The notes: generated by a model not told the origin, from the letters alone. Counted from the stretch's first letter, positions 50,487 to 60,066 are shown. The stretch is DNA of 64,000 nt from UBA9926 sp038131595 (GCA_038131595.1 JAYPPR010000008.1:1798001-1862000), one strand, 5' to 3'. Made by a program: numbers and translations.

Positions 50487-52031
50487 ATGAATGGCGCTGA
50501 GAGTATGTTGCAAACCCTCCTGAATGCAGGAGTTGAAGTGTGTTTTGCCAATCCTGGGACGTCAGAGATGCATATGGTCTCCGCCATAGGTAAGGACCAG
50601 TCAATGCGGTCTGTATTGGGTCTCTTTGAGGGCGTCTGCTCCGGCGCTGCAGACGGCTATGCGCGTATCGCGGGAAAACCCGCACTGACCTTGCTTCACC
50701 TCGGCCCAGGACTCTCCAATGCTTCTGCGAACTTACACAACGCCAAGAAAGCGTTTTCACCAGTGATCAACCTGATCGGGGATCATGCGACTTATCATAA
50801 GAAATATGATGCGCCCCTTAACTCCGATATTGAGGGGCTGTCGGGACCCATCTCGCATTGGTACCAAACGGTGCCCACTGCCAGCGATCTTCCCCAAGCT
50901 GCTGCGGAGGCCGCGCAAGTGGCGCGCACCGCGCCAGGGCAAATTTCGACCCTTATTATTCCGGCTGATTGCGCGTGGGACGAATCGGTTGCACCGGTTG
51001 CGGCACTGCCTGTGCCAGCGAGAGCCTCTGTCGATGATGAGTCAATTAAGACTGCTGCCGAGTGGCTAAAAGGTGGGAAGACTACTTATTTGTTGATGTC
51101 GAATCAGGCGCTCTGCGAAGAGGGCCTTGCGCTCGCGAGCCAAGTTAGCAACGCCACCGGAGCGCGGATCCTTTGCGACACGTTCACACCACTCGTTGCT
51201 CGGGGCGAGGGGCGCTGCGACATCGAACGCCTCGGATACTTCGCAGAACAAGCGACCGTTCAGCTTGAGGCAGCCGAGCAGTTAATTCTTGTTGGAACCA
51301 AGGCCCCGGTGGGGTTCTTTGCTTACCCTGGTAAAGCGAGCGAGTTCTATCCTGAGGGTTGTAGTCTTCATCAGCTTGCCACGGTAGAAGAGGATTCGCT
51401 CGAGGCGCTATCAAGGTTGGTCGATGCGCTAAACGCGACAGCGGTTGAGCCCGAACGCATTCAGCTTGCTAAACCAGGCCTTGTAACCGGTGAATTTGGA
51501 CCTGAGGCGATCGCGGCTGCAGTCGGTCATTTTTTGCCAACCAATGCCATTGTGGTGGATGAGAGTGCGACCTCGGGCGCGTTTTTGGGGCCTATGACGC
51601 GAGCATCTGAGCCTCATGATTGGATATCGTTGACCGGAGGATCGATTGGCTATGGACTCCCCGTCTCGATCGGTGCTTCGGTGGCAGATGGTGACCGCAA
51701 AGTCGTGTGCTTACACGGAGATGGCGGCGCGATGTACACCATTCAATCGCTGTGGACGATGGTGAGAGAAAATCTTGATGTCTGCGTAGTGATATTTGCG
51801 AACAGGAAATACCAAATCCTACAGGTGGAGCTGTCTCGAGTCGGTGCTCAATCGATGGATCCCAATACGCTAAAAATGCTTGATTTAGGAAATCCAGAGC
51901 TGGACTTCGTCAAAATTGCTGAAGGCATGGGGTTGGAGGCGACGAGAGCGGATACCGCCAAGGCTTTCAATGACCAGTTTGCCTCCGCCATGCAGAACCG
52001 GGGACCCCGTTTGATCGAGGCTTGGTTTTAA
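50487..52031 (+). CDS. Acetolactate synthase-like thiamine-diphosphate enzyme
   Basis: 514 residues of the POX/AHAS superfamily: N-terminal Pyr domain with catalytic Glu48 (GLFEGVCSGAADGYAR), a central domain, and the PP domain with the ThDP/Mg motif GDGGAMYTIQSLWTMVREN. It differs from IlvB: it lacks the usual neighbours (ilvH) and belongs to the stand-alone 'acetolactate synthase large subunit-like' group related to benzoylformate decarboxylase. It probably decarboxylates a 2-oxo acid. Start at ATG 50487; an upstream frame to 50430 is not family-like. Confidence 0.86.
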   Translation: MNGAESMLQTLLNAGVEVCFANPGTSEMHMVSAIGKDQSMRSVLGLFEGVCSGAADGYARIAGKPALTLLHLGPGLSNASANLHNAKKAFSPVINLIGDHATYHKKYDAPLNSDIEGLSGPISHWYQTVPTASDLPQAAAEAAQVARTAPGQISTLIIPADCAWDESVAPVAALPVPARASVDDESIKTAAEWLKGGKTTYLLMSNQALCEEGLALASQVSNATGARILCDTFTPLVARGEGRCDIERLGYFAEQATVQLEAAEQLILVGTKAPVGFFAYPGKASEFYPEGCSLHQLATVEEDSLEALSRLVDALNATAVEPERIQLAKPGLVTGEFGPEAIAAAVGHFLPTNAIVVDESATSGAFLGPMTRASEPHDWISLTGGSIGYGLPVSIGASVADGDRKVVCLHGDGGAMYTIQSLWTMVRENLDVCVVIFANRKYQILQVELSRVGAQSMDPNTLKMLDLGNPELDFVKIAEGMGLEATRADTAKAFNDQFASAMQNRGPRLIEAWF

Positions 52032-52072
52032 GTAGGTAAGCGTTATTGCTGACCGTTCCTGACAAAGGACTT

Positions 52073-52119
52073 GCGCCGATTGATATCCGTTACTGTCTCA
52101 TCGGCGCTGTTCATTTTTT
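52073..52119 (+). terminator. Probable intrinsic terminator of the ThDP gene
   Basis: GCGCCGAT at 52073-52080 pairs with ATCGGCGC at 52100-52107, and TTTTTT follows at 52114-52119. The loop is long (19 bases), so it may be two nested hairpins. It lies in the convergent gap with the flavin enzyme gene. Confidence 0.55.
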
Positions 52120-52158
52120 AACTGGCCGCAGGTAACTGTCGCGGCGCCTCATCACGGA

Positions 52159-53001
52159 TCAAAGAAATTGACCGCTCAATTGGGCGGCGATGCTCTCCAG
52201 GCGCTTGCGAACCACATCGGATGATTCTGAGCGAAGCATGATGATCGCTCGATCAACACCGGCTTGGCGGTAGCCTTCTAAGATAGCTGGGTCGCTCGGT
52301 GCGCCAAATATCGTGGTGGTTATTTCGCTGGGATCTCTGTGCTCCCTTTCAGCAATACCTTGGAGCCGGGCCATCTCTTTTTTTGCATCAAACCCATGAC
52401 GGGCTCGTGGAAGCCATCCATCGGCCAGTTGGGCGATTCGTCTGAGCGTATGATCTGATTCACCACCGATTAGGATAGGCACACGCTTGAGGGGCTTGGG
52501 GGAGCAAACGGATTCAGTGAACTGCACGTGCCGGCCCTCAAACTGGGCTGGAGCATCACCCCACAGCAGTCGACACGCCTCAAGTTGCTCTTCCAATTTC
52601 TTGAATCGGGATTTGAAGTCAGCCCCGTGATGTTCAAGTTCATCCTGATTCCAGCCTGCGCCGACTCCAAACAGAAAACGGCTGCCAGAGAGGCGTTCGA
52701 GGCTTGCGACAGATTTGGCGGTGGTAATGGTGTCTCTCTGAGGTAGTAAACAGATTCCCGTGCCAAGGAGAATTCGCTTCGTCCTCGCAGCAGCAAAAGA
52801 GAGTGATACAAAAGGATCAAACGTGTGGTAGTACTCGTCAGGCAACGGTGCGCCGCCTGGCCAGGGACTTTTTCTCGACAATGGGATGTGGGTGTGCTCC
52901 GGCACCAGGAGTGATTCAAATCCACTTTCCTCTGCCATCACGGCGAGATCGCCAAGATCGATGGTGTAGTCTGTCGCAAAGATACCAACGCCGACTTTCA
53001 T
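52159..53001 (-). CDS. Luciferase-like (LLM) flavin-dependent oxidoreductase
   Basis: 280-residue TIM-barrel protein of the bacterial luciferase-like family: MKVGVGIFATDYTIDLGDLAV at the start, SLLVPEHTHIP, GTGICLLPQRDTITTAKSVASLERLSGSRFLFGVGAGWN, and PILIGGESDHTLRRIAQLADGWLPR. This subfamily (TIGR03619-like) is annotated F420-dependent in actinobacteria. In gammaproteobacteria F420 is uncommon, so FMN may be used instead. Start at ATG 53001, one base after the SDR stop; a longer frame reaching 53133 overlaps the SDR. Same transcript as the SDR. Confidence 0.86.
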   Translation of the reverse strand: MKVGVGIFATDYTIDLGDLAVMAEESGFESLLVPEHTHIPLSRKSPWPGGAPLPDEYYHTFDPFVSLSFAAARTKRILLGTGICLLPQRDTITTAKSVASLERLSGSRFLFGVGAGWNQDELEHHGADFKSRFKKLEEQLEACRLLWGDAPAQFEGRHVQFTESVCSPKPLKRVPILIGGESDHTLRRIAQLADGWLPRARHGFDAKKEMARLQGIAEREHRDPSEITTTIFGAPSDPAILEGYRQAGVDRAIIMLRSESSDVVRKRLESIAAQLSGQFL

Positions 53002-53002
53002 T

Positions 53003-53746
53003 TCATGCTCCTCGTATGTAGCCCCGATTCCAGGTTGGGCTGATCGTAATTTCATTGAGACACACATGAGGGGGTGTCCTGACAATATGCTCAATAAGGT
53101 CCGCAACATCCTCAGACTGGACCATTCGGGCACGGTCTTCGGTCGAGACAGGCACAGGCCGCCTGTCTAGAATTTCGGTCGCTACCTCTCCGGGGCAAAG
53201 TGCAGTTGCGCGTATGCCGAACTGGCAATTTTCTTGGTTGATGCTTTCGGTCATCGCATTGAGACCATGCTTGGCCGCCGAGTAAGCTCCCCCGGACACC
53301 CGGCTAACGAATCGGCCCGCCCACGATGAAACATTGATGATTAGGCCGTCTTTCTGATCTCGCATAACGGGAAGCACCGCCTGATTGCAATAGAAAGCGC
53401 CGTTAAGATCGACTTGGATGACTTCATTCCAGCCGCTGGGTGTGATCTCGTCCCAGCTCCTCTCCGTGATATTGAGACCGGCACTGTGAACTAGTACGTC
53501 GATACGCCCAAATGCTTCCGTAATCTGCTTGGCGCTAGAAAATACGGCGGTCTCATCTGCCACATCGAGCGGTATCGTTAGGTGGGGCGAGGGTAATCGT
53601 GCAGTGAGTGCCTGGAGGCGATCCTCTCTTCTTCCCGATGCGACAATACGAGCGCCTTGGTGACTCAAGTGCACTGCAGCCGCTTCTCCAATGCCTGACG
53701 TTGCTCCGGTGACCCAAATCACTTTATTGGTCAGATCTTGTACCAT
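53003..53746 (-). CDS. Short-chain dehydrogenase/reductase
   Basis: 247-residue classical SDR: cofactor motif TGATSGIG (13-20), ASGRREDRLQAL suggesting NADP, HSAGLN, catalytic Ser in NVSSWAG and YSAAK. Starts at ATG 53746 behind a perfect AGGAGG. First gene of a leftward pair with the luciferase-like oxidoreductase. The pair is typical of catabolic clusters; the substrate is unknown. Confidence 0.9.
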   Translation of the reverse strand: MVQDLTNKVIWVTGATSGIGEAAAVHLSHQGARIVASGRREDRLQALTARLPSPHLTIPLDVADETAVFSSAKQITEAFGRIDVLVHSAGLNITERSWDEITPSGWNEVIQVDLNGAFYCNQAVLPVMRDQKDGLIINVSSWAGRFVSRVSGGAYSAAKHGLNAMTESINQENCQFGIRATALCPGEVATEILDRRPVPVSTEDRARMVQSEDVADLIEHIVRTPPHVCLNEITISPTWNRGYIRGA

Positions 53747-53857
53747 AAGTCCTCCTCTGAGACCGATCATTGATGGTATGAAACGTGAGGTCAAGGCGAG
53801 CATTACGCACTGAAGCGGGGTGGGTAGGGCTTGACTGACACCGTTTAGGGAAGGGCA

Positions 53858-54691
53858 ATGACCTTAGTTTCCTATGAGCAATTGCTTCGTGCTCCGTGCC
53901 GCGAGCCCGATCACGTTAGTCCAATCGATGGTGTCTCCGAGCCAGATTGGCGCTGGTATCCTGGAGCCTCAGCCGCAGCTGCAGACCCGGTCAAATTGGG
54001 TTCATGCGGAGAACGAGCTGATCGAGGGAGCGCCCAGGTACTTGTTCTTGTTATCCATGGCGGGTGCTGGTCTGCGGCCTTTGATCGCACTCATCTCATG
54101 CCGTTTTGTACCTATTTGAGTGGGCGGGGTGCCCATGTGTTGTTACCAGAGTACCGGCGATGTGGCCAGGCCGGAGCGGGATGGCCAGGTACCTTTTCGG
54201 ATGTAGCCGCGGCAGCACGAAGGGCCCATCAATGGGCCGATGAGGAGAACCTAAGGCTAGCGATTGTGGGGCATTCTGCGGGAGGCCACCTCGCGCTCTG
54301 GCTGAATTCGCGGGGGTTGTCTCGAGGGGTTGAAACCTTTATCCCAGAGCCTCTCGCTTGTGTAGACCGGGTGGTTGGTCTCGCTCCGATCACGAATCTC
54401 GACAGCTATCGTCAGGAGGAAGGTGACTGCCAAGTGATGGTCGATCAGTTGATGGCAGCGGGAGAACCTCTGGAGCCAGCCGCGGTCTCACCGTATTTCG
54501 GTGAAGCAGTTGCAGATGAAATCATCGTTGCCGGAGGGCGAGACCCTATCGTTGGCGAGCAGCAGACCCTTTTTTACGCAAGAGAAAAAGGTTGTGCGAG
54601 TATCGTCCAACACAATGCCGGTCACTTTGATGCGCTCTTACCTGGTGAGCCCGCCTGTGATGAGCTCGCACAAATCCTGTTAAACGATTAG
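53858..54691 (+). CDS. Alpha/beta hydrolase, probable arylformamidase (kynurenine formamidase, AFMID-like)
   Basis: 277 residues. HGG oxyanion motif (67-69 in VIHGGCW), nucleophile Ser140 in GHSAGGH, Asp229 and His256 complete the triad. The HGGxW start is typical of AFMID-like kynurenine formamidases and carbamoyl hydrolases. Because kynureninase follows after 58 bases on the same strand, hydrolysis of N-formylkynurenine is the likely job. It is the alpha/beta-hydrolase type, not the metal-dependent KynB. Confidence 0.8.
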   Translation: MTLVSYEQLLRAPCREPDHVSPIDGVSEPDWRWYPGASAAAADPVKLGSCGERADRGSAQVLVLVIHGGCWSAAFDRTHLMPFCTYLSGRGAHVLLPEYRRCGQAGAGWPGTFSDVAAAARRAHQWADEENLRLAIVGHSAGGHLALWLNSRGLSRGVETFIPEPLACVDRVVGLAPITNLDSYRQEEGDCQVMVDQLMAAGEPLEPAAVSPYFGEAVADEIIVAGGRDPIVGEQQTLFYAREKGCASIVQHNAGHFDALLPGEPACDELAQILLND

Positions 54692-54749
54692 GGGTCCCAT
54701 TGCACCGTAAGTTGCGAACAAGGGGTGCTTGATAAGCGAGACTAATGTG

Positions 54750-55973
54750 ATGAAAACAGCACAAGAATTGGATGCACTTGACCCACTCGGCCATCTTCGA
54801 GGAGCGTTTCAGGTACCAGAGGGAATGGTTTATTTAGATGGCAACTCGCTTGGCCCCATGCCCCAGACTGCTCCTGACGCGATGAGTAGGCTCCTTCATA
54901 ACGAGTGGGGTCAGGAACTGATTGGAGGATGGAATACGTCGGACTGGATAGGGTTGCCCGAGCGATTGGGGGCACGAATCGCAAAGGTGATTGGCGCCTC
55001 GGGCAGAGAAGTCATGGCTTGCGATTCCATTTCGATTAACCTCTTTAAGCTGTTGGTCGCCGCACTGGAGCTGAACGCACCTAGAAAAAAGGTCGTGATC
55101 GAGCGCGGTCAGTTCCCCACCGATGGTTACGTAACCCATGGTCTCAGTAACTTATTAGGTGAGGATCGGATAAGCATAGTCAGTGTCGATCGAGATGATG
55201 TTGCTGCCGCCATCGATGATGAAACAGCCGTTGTTCTGTTGAGCCACGTTCATTACGTCACTAGCGAAAAGTACGATTTAGCGGATTGGACCGAGCGCGC
55301 TCATGCCGTGGGAGCCTTGGTGATTTGGGATCTTGCCCACAGCGCAGGCGTAGAGCCGTTGAAGGTGAGCGATGCAAAGGTCGATTTTGCTACCGGGTGT
55401 ACCTATAAATTTTTGTGTGGGGGCCCTGGGGCACCTAGCTTTGTTTATGTCGCCGAGCGGTGGCTTAGCCAAGCTAAACAGCCGATCTGGGGGTGGATGG
55501 GCCACCGTTCGCCGTTTGAGTTTTCCGAGGGCTACGAGGGCGCTAATGGTATTGGGCAGTTTCTTACAGGAACGCCATCGATTATTGCTATGGCCGCTGC
55601 CTTCGAGGCGCTGTCATTATTTCAGCATCTAGATTTCGAGGCGGTGCAACAGAAATCACAAAGCCTCTCTCAGAGGCTGATTGATGGTGTGGCGGCGAAA
55701 AAGCTGCCAGTGCAGCTTGCATCGCCAGAGGAAGCCTCGATGCGAGGCTCTCATGTCAGTTTTCGTCATCCTGACGCTTATTCGGTTATGCAAGCGCTGA
55801 TCGAGGCGGGCGTTGTTGGCGATTTTCGCGCGCCAGACGTCTTACGGTTTGGTATTCATCCTTTGGTGAACAGTTATCTCGATATCGATCGGTGCCTTGA
55901 GACGTTGCATGACGTACTTGCCGATCAGCGCTTCAAAGAGCCTCGATTTTCGATCAAGCAGCGGGTCACTTAA
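54750..55973 (+). CDS. kynU: Kynureninase
   Basis: PLP enzyme of about 407 residues that cuts kynurenine into anthranilate and alanine. It shows VYLDGNSLGPMP, the SHVHYVTSEKYDLADW and IWDLAHSAGVEPL segments, the PLP Lys in TYKFLCGGPGAP, and the C-terminal PDVLRFGIHPLVNSYLDI, all characteristic. ATG 54750 is used; a TTG at 54729 extends it by seven. With the formamidase upstream it forms the lower part of the kynurenine pathway. NAD is made through NadA in this genome, so the purpose is tryptophan breakdown. Confidence 0.95.
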   Translation: MKTAQELDALDPLGHLRGAFQVPEGMVYLDGNSLGPMPQTAPDAMSRLLHNEWGQELIGGWNTSDWIGLPERLGARIAKVIGASGREVMACDSISINLFKLLVAALELNAPRKKVVIERGQFPTDGYVTHGLSNLLGEDRISIVSVDRDDVAAAIDDETAVVLLSHVHYVTSEKYDLADWTERAHAVGALVIWDLAHSAGVEPLKVSDAKVDFATGCTYKFLCGGPGAPSFVYVAERWLSQAKQPIWGWMGHRSPFEFSEGYEGANGIGQFLTGTPSIIAMAAAFEALSLFQHLDFEAVQQKSQSLSQRLIDGVAAKKLPVQLASPEEASMRGSHVSFRHPDAYSVMQALIEAGVVGDFRAPDVLRFGIHPLVNSYLDIDRCLETLHDVLADQRFKEPRFSIKQRVT

Positions 55974-56113
55974 TGTTCGTGAACCAAAAGACCTACTCAG
56001 TCGTTTAATAACGGGTAAAATTGAGCAAGAGCAGACGCGATGCTGCTCGTCGTTCAGCGGCGGTTTAAGCGCCTAAGCTGATAATTCAACGCACAACCTG
56101 AAGAGCAATAGCC

Positions 56114-56437
56114 ATGACATCTAGAAGAACTTTTTTGAAACAACTCGGTGCGGCGAGCACTGTGGCACTGATCCCAGCGATCAATGTCCAAACGGCTCAG
56201 GCGGCAGGGATAGTTCCAGAAGACGACCCCACGGCCAAAGCGCTTCGTTACGTCGAGGACGCTGAAAAGGCGACTCGAACCGATAAAATGGGCGTCAAGG
56301 GTTCGGATCAGGTCTGCACCAACTGCCGCTTTTATGGGTTAGTCGAAGAGAAGGATGACTGGGGCAGCTGCCAATTGTTCCAAAACCGTCTGGTCGCGGG
56401 TCCTGGCTGGTGCGCAGGGTGGGTGCCCAAGGCCTAG
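56114..56437 (+). CDS. High-potential iron-sulfur protein (HiPIP)
   Basis: 107-residue precursor of a periplasmic electron carrier. A Tat signal (SRRTFLKQLGAAS, cleavage after about residue 30, AQA-AG) is followed by a mature part with the four cluster cysteines Cys68, Cys71, Cys86 and Cys100 in the HiPIP order CxxC...C...C and aromatic residues around them. HiPIPs pass electrons from cytochrome bc1 to oxidases or reaction centres. It stands alone, 140 bases after kynU. Confidence 0.93.
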   Translation: MTSRRTFLKQLGAASTVALIPAINVQTAQAAGIVPEDDPTAKALRYVEDAEKATRTDKMGVKGSDQVCTNCRFYGLVEEKDDWGSCQLFQNRLVAGPGWCAGWVPKA

Positions 56438-56665
56438 CGCTAAACCCCGGTCTAATTATTTCCGAAGTATGCTGAGGCGGCGAGTGAGTCAGCCCGGCGC
56501 CTCTTTGCGATATGGGAGTGATTTTCGAACGAGGAGGCCTGAAAGGGGCAGCACTTTAGGGCGCCGCAGCGGTTGGTACCCTCAAACACTTCCCTAAGCG
56601 CCTTACTCTCAGACGTTCAGTGTCGAAGAATCAGATCTAGGCTACGCAAGCCCTTGGAGCTCTCA

Positions 56666-57508
56666 CTACTCTTTGCTGCCTGGATCCCAAGCGACAGGCG
56701 GTCCCGATCCTGCGACCGTTAAGCGCTCGCCATAACGCGCGAAGCCCTGATAATCAAACACCGCCTGATGTTGCACGCTGTAATTGTCCCAGATGACTAA
56801 GGTGTGAGGCGTCCATTTGATTCGACATTGATGTCTGACATTCGATCTAATTCGGTCAAAGAGACCACCAAGCAGCATCGATGACTCCCATGAGGGCGTA
56901 TCGAGTAGGTGCGATGTGAAGCTTTGATTAACGTACAGCGTGGGTTGCCCAGTGTCGGGGTGGCGAATGATTACTGGATGGTCGTTGGCAGGGTAGGTGT
57001 GCCCTTGTTTGAGTTTGATGCCGTACTGTCTCAGATCCTGTTCGCCGTCATGAAACGCGCGCTTTGAGCGCAGGACTCCCTGTAACTCTGGCGATAATTC
57101 ATTGAAGGCATCGTGCATATTGGTGAATAACGTATCGCCTCCGCCATTTGCGGGGAGGTTCGTTAAGTAGAGTAGCGATGCTCTGGGCGGTACTTCTTCA
57201 CACGTGATGTCCGCATGCCAGGTTTCACCATTGCTTTGTCGTGCGTCGGGTTTGATATCGATCAGGAAGAACTCGGGATCCTGATCTTGCGCAAGATGAC
57301 GCCTAGAGGGATGAATGTGCAACTCACCAAAACACCGGGCAACCGCTTTATGAGCTTCGCGGTCAAGGTGCTGGCTTCGAAACACCAATACATGATGTTT
57401 GTTCAGTGCTTGTCTCAGTTGCGAGGCGGTTGAGGATGAAATGGGAGTTTGAAGATCAACATCGCTGACTTCTGCGCCAAGGGAAGGGGTAATGGGCGAG
57501 CACCTCAT
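56666..57508 (-). CDS. TauD/TfdA family Fe(II)/2-oxoglutarate dioxygenase
   Basis: 280 residues in the TauD fold: iron ligands His98 and Asp100 in WHADIT, distal His247 in NYSVQHQAVFDY, and Arg262 in RYGERLTVAG for 2-oxoglutarate. It couples oxidative decarboxylation of 2-oxoglutarate with hydroxylation of a substrate, often a sulfonate, aryloxyacetate or carnitine-like compound. Its start overlaps the stop of the FAD gene (ATGA), so it is the last gene of the leftward operon. No sulfonate transporter is present, so taurine is unlikely. Confidence 0.9.
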   Translation of the reverse strand: MRCSPITPSLGAEVSDVDLQTPISSSTASQLRQALNKHHVLVFRSQHLDREAHKAVARCFGELHIHPSRRHLAQDQDPEFFLIDIKPDARQSNGETWHADITCEEVPPRASLLYLTNLPANGGGDTLFTNMHDAFNELSPELQGVLRSKRAFHDGEQDLRQYGIKLKQGHTYPANDHPVIIRHPDTGQPTLYVNQSFTSHLLDTPSWESSMLLGGLFDRIRSNVRHQCRIKWTPHTLVIWDNYSVQHQAVFDYQGFARYGERLTVAGSGPPVAWDPGSKE

Positions 57509-59079
57509 GATGCCGCGGCGTCAATCCACTCGCGATTGGTAGCATGAGCAGCGCCTGTTCCTCGCAGAGATTCAAGATGCGCCAGCATCTCCCCACGGCT
57601 TGGCCCAGCGACAAATCTTGAGGCTTTGTTCTTCTTGCCCCCAGTTAGCAGTGTCCAAAGCACGAGCCCTTGCGTCTTGCGCTCTGCGAGAAATGCGCCT
57701 GGCGTTTCCATGAGATTGAATGACCGCATGGCACCCCTAAACACCGATGGGTAAGTTTGTGCTGCTTGGTTCACGGCATCACCGATGCTTGCCTGGAACC
57801 ACCGTTTGACTGAGAAGGCAGCCTTCTCTTGGTCCAGGAGTATGCGGTTTGCTCTTTTGATAGCGTTCCGATCTTCTCGAAGACTCGCCTCCCAGATCGG
57901 TCTCAGGCGCTCGCGAGACTGGTGGTGAAAGGCCATGGCTCGAGCGATGGGGTCAAGATCCTGTGCGAGAATTTCTCGCAGCAAGTGGCTGTGAATAATG
58001 CCTGTACTGCAGCCCCGGCCATACAAGGGATTGGTTCTAATTGCGCTATCGCCGACGGCGAAATAATTGCTCAGCAGCGGACGATCGCCGTTCACATAGT
58101 CGTGCCACTCGGCTTTGATATTGCCCATCCCGAAGGCGTCGGTGGTTGCTATAGCGGCAGTTTCGTTGACCCAAGGCTGGAGTCCAGGAATGGCCCGGCA
58201 GATAGCATCAAATTCGTCATTATCTTTGACGGCGTTATGCAGGGCTCCATCTGCTTTTGGCACGCAGACAATGACAGCAAAATGGCCGTCTTCGCCCGGG
58301 AATACCCCATACTTGAGGTAGCCTAGATCGCCCGCGCTTCGGTGTTTGCCTCGCCGTGGTGGTTCCTCCACTCCAGGCTTTAATTTGTAGTGGCGGGTGT
58401 AGTAAACGATCTCAGCATCATGGCTCTCGCTCTGAATCGAGAGGCCCGCTTGTTCGATCCACTTTTTGAAATGGGAGCCTCTGCCTCCAGCATCAACATA
58501 AAGATCAGCGGTGATCACTGCTGGCTCTTCGGATCTGTTAGGCGATGGCTGTGGGCCAATCGGTTGTACCTCTAGACCTGTGATGGCTGCTGGACTCTGG
58601 TCGGTATCAATGATCGCGCGGTTGACGCGAACACCCGATTGAATTTCAAGCCCAGGTTGCTTCTCTGCATATCGCCTAAGGACCATCTCCATCGTGGCGC
58701 GCCGGCACATTAAGAGCCAAAGCTTGTCATCTTCGGGTGTCGCTGTGACTTTGCCTACCATGGCGTCGGGCAGCATATCCTCGAACGTAATTTTTCTCGC
58801 ACCTGCCGCCCAAAAGTCTTCGATGAGATCAGGGAACATTTCTGTTAACAGATTGCTCATGACTCCCAAAAAAGCGTGTGGATGCTTGAATTGAGATGCG
58901 CCTCGTCTGATCCACTCAAAAAAGATGGCATCGGCATCACCATCGGGAAGGGCTGCGTCTCGCTCGATAATGGTGACCCTATGCCCGGCTTTCGCGAGCG
59001 CGATACCCGAGCACAGGCCGCATATGCCCGCTCCAGTGATTAAAACGGATGGTTTGTCTGAAGTCATAGTTGCCGTCAT
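57505..59079 (-). CDS. FAD-dependent monooxygenase-like oxidoreductase
   Basis: 524 residues of the PHBH/squalene-epoxidase-like group: FAD Rossmann motif ITGAGICGLCSGIALAKAGHRVTIIERD (split here at GxGxxG near residue 16), the RGASQFKHPHA segment, DAGGRGSHFKKW in the middle and the second FAD motif GDSAIRTNPLYGRGCSTGI. Related enzymes epoxidise or hydroxylate polyenes and aromatic compounds. It is followed by TauD by overlap and preceded by an epoxide-hydrolase-like gene, a sensible oxygenase plus hydrolase set. Starts at 59079 or ATG 59067. Confidence 0.82.
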   Translation of the reverse strand: MTATMTSDKPSVLITGAGICGLCSGIALAKAGHRVTIIERDAALPDGDADAIFFEWIRRGASQFKHPHAFLGVMSNLLTEMFPDLIEDFWAAGARKITFEDMLPDAMVGKVTATPEDDKLWLLMCRRATMEMVLRRYAEKQPGLEIQSGVRVNRAIIDTDQSPAAITGLEVQPIGPQPSPNRSEEPAVITADLYVDAGGRGSHFKKWIEQAGLSIQSESHDAEIVYYTRHYKLKPGVEEPPRRGKHRSAGDLGYLKYGVFPGEDGHFAVIVCVPKADGALHNAVKDNDEFDAICRAIPGLQPWVNETAAIATTDAFGMGNIKAEWHDYVNGDRPLLSNYFAVGDSAIRTNPLYGRGCSTGIIHSHLLREILAQDLDPIARAMAFHHQSRERLRPIWEASLREDRNAIKRANRILLDQEKAAFSVKRWFQASIGDAVNQAAQTYPSVFRGAMRSFNLMETPGAFLAERKTQGLVLWTLLTGGKKNKASRFVAGPSRGEMLAHLESLRGTGAAHATNREWIDAAAS

Positions 59080-59109
59080 CCGGGAATAGGGCCAGCTTTC
59101 GCAGCCCAG

Positions 59110-60066
59110 TTAGTCTAGTCCAGCCAAAAATTCTAGCATGTAGCGGTTAACGGCCTCCGGCGCCTCCTGCTGGGTCCAGTGGCCAGCGCCCTCGATCAGT
59201 GCGCTTACCGCGAGATTGGGAACATGCTGTGGCATGGCATCGAGGGCCGCTTTTGCCATGACAATGACACCATCTCGATCACCAGCAACGAACATCGCGG
59301 GTTGTTCGACGCGTTGCGGAACTTCAGCGAACCGCTCCCACGTGAGGTCTAGGTTGCGGTAGTAGTTAAGCGGTCCTCTGAAGCCGCTACGCTCAAAACT
59401 CCTAACATATTCTGCAAGATCGCTAGTGCTGCACCAGGGCTCAAGATGTCCTGGGTCAGACACTTGACTTAGCATGTCGTCATTCGGACCCCGCTCTCCA
59501 CCCAGCATGGAAGGATCAGCGAGCCCGGAGGCCAGATAATAAAATTTGCGGAGCGTGACTTCGATATTGGCTTCGAATTCAGCCTCAGCAACACCTGGCG
59601 TTTGGAAGTAGAGTTGATAGAAAAACTGGCCCTCGAATACCCGCTTTAGCATCCCAAGCGGTGGCTCTGTGCCTCGGGGGCTAAACGGCACCGACAAGGC
59701 GCCAACGGCGCGCACCGTTTGCGGATCCAGCAGGGCACAATTCCAGGCTGTTGGCGCCCCCCAATCGTGGCCAATCACGACGGCTTGCTCGTAACCCAGT
59801 GCGCTTACTAGTCCCAGAATGTCATGGGAGACGTCCCACTGATTGTAAGCGGTGATGTCGGCTGGCAAATCACTCTCGCCGTAGCCTCGCATATCGGGTG
59901 CGACCGCGTGGTAACCCGCCGCTGCGAGTGCGGGCAACTGGTGTCGCCAGGAGTAAGCTGATTCTGGAAAGCCGTGCACCAAGAGGACGAGGGGACCCTC
60001 ACCTGCCTCCAGAACAGAGAGCTCAATACCGTTGGTCGCGATGCGTCTGCGCTTGATCTCAGTCAT
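59110..60066 (-). CDS. Epoxide hydrolase-like alpha/beta hydrolase
   Basis: 318 residues with HGFPE (31-35), typical of epoxide hydrolases and haloalkane dehalogenases, a nucleophile Asp101 in GHDWG, lid-domain residues FFYQLYFQTPG, and the catalytic His in GAGHWTQQE. An Asp nucleophile means an ester intermediate, as for epoxides. Fourteen bases after the amidohydrolase and 30 before the FAD gene. Substrate unknown but could be the epoxide made by the FAD enzyme. Confidence 0.88.
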   Translation of the reverse strand: MTEIKRRRIATNGIELSVLEAGEGPLVLLVHGFPESAYSWRHQLPALAAAGYHAVAPDMRGYGESDLPADITAYNQWDVSHDILGLVSALGYEQAVVIGHDWGAPTAWNCALLDPQTVRAVGALSVPFSPRGTEPPLGMLKRVFEGQFFYQLYFQTPGVAEAEFEANIEVTLRKFYYLASGLADPSMLGGERGPNDDMLSQVSDPGHLEPWCSTSDLAEYVRSFERSGFRGPLNYYRNLDLTWERFAEVPQRVEQPAMFVAGDRDGVIVMAKAALDAMPQHVPNLAVSALIEGAGHWTQQEAPEAVNRYMLEFLAGLD

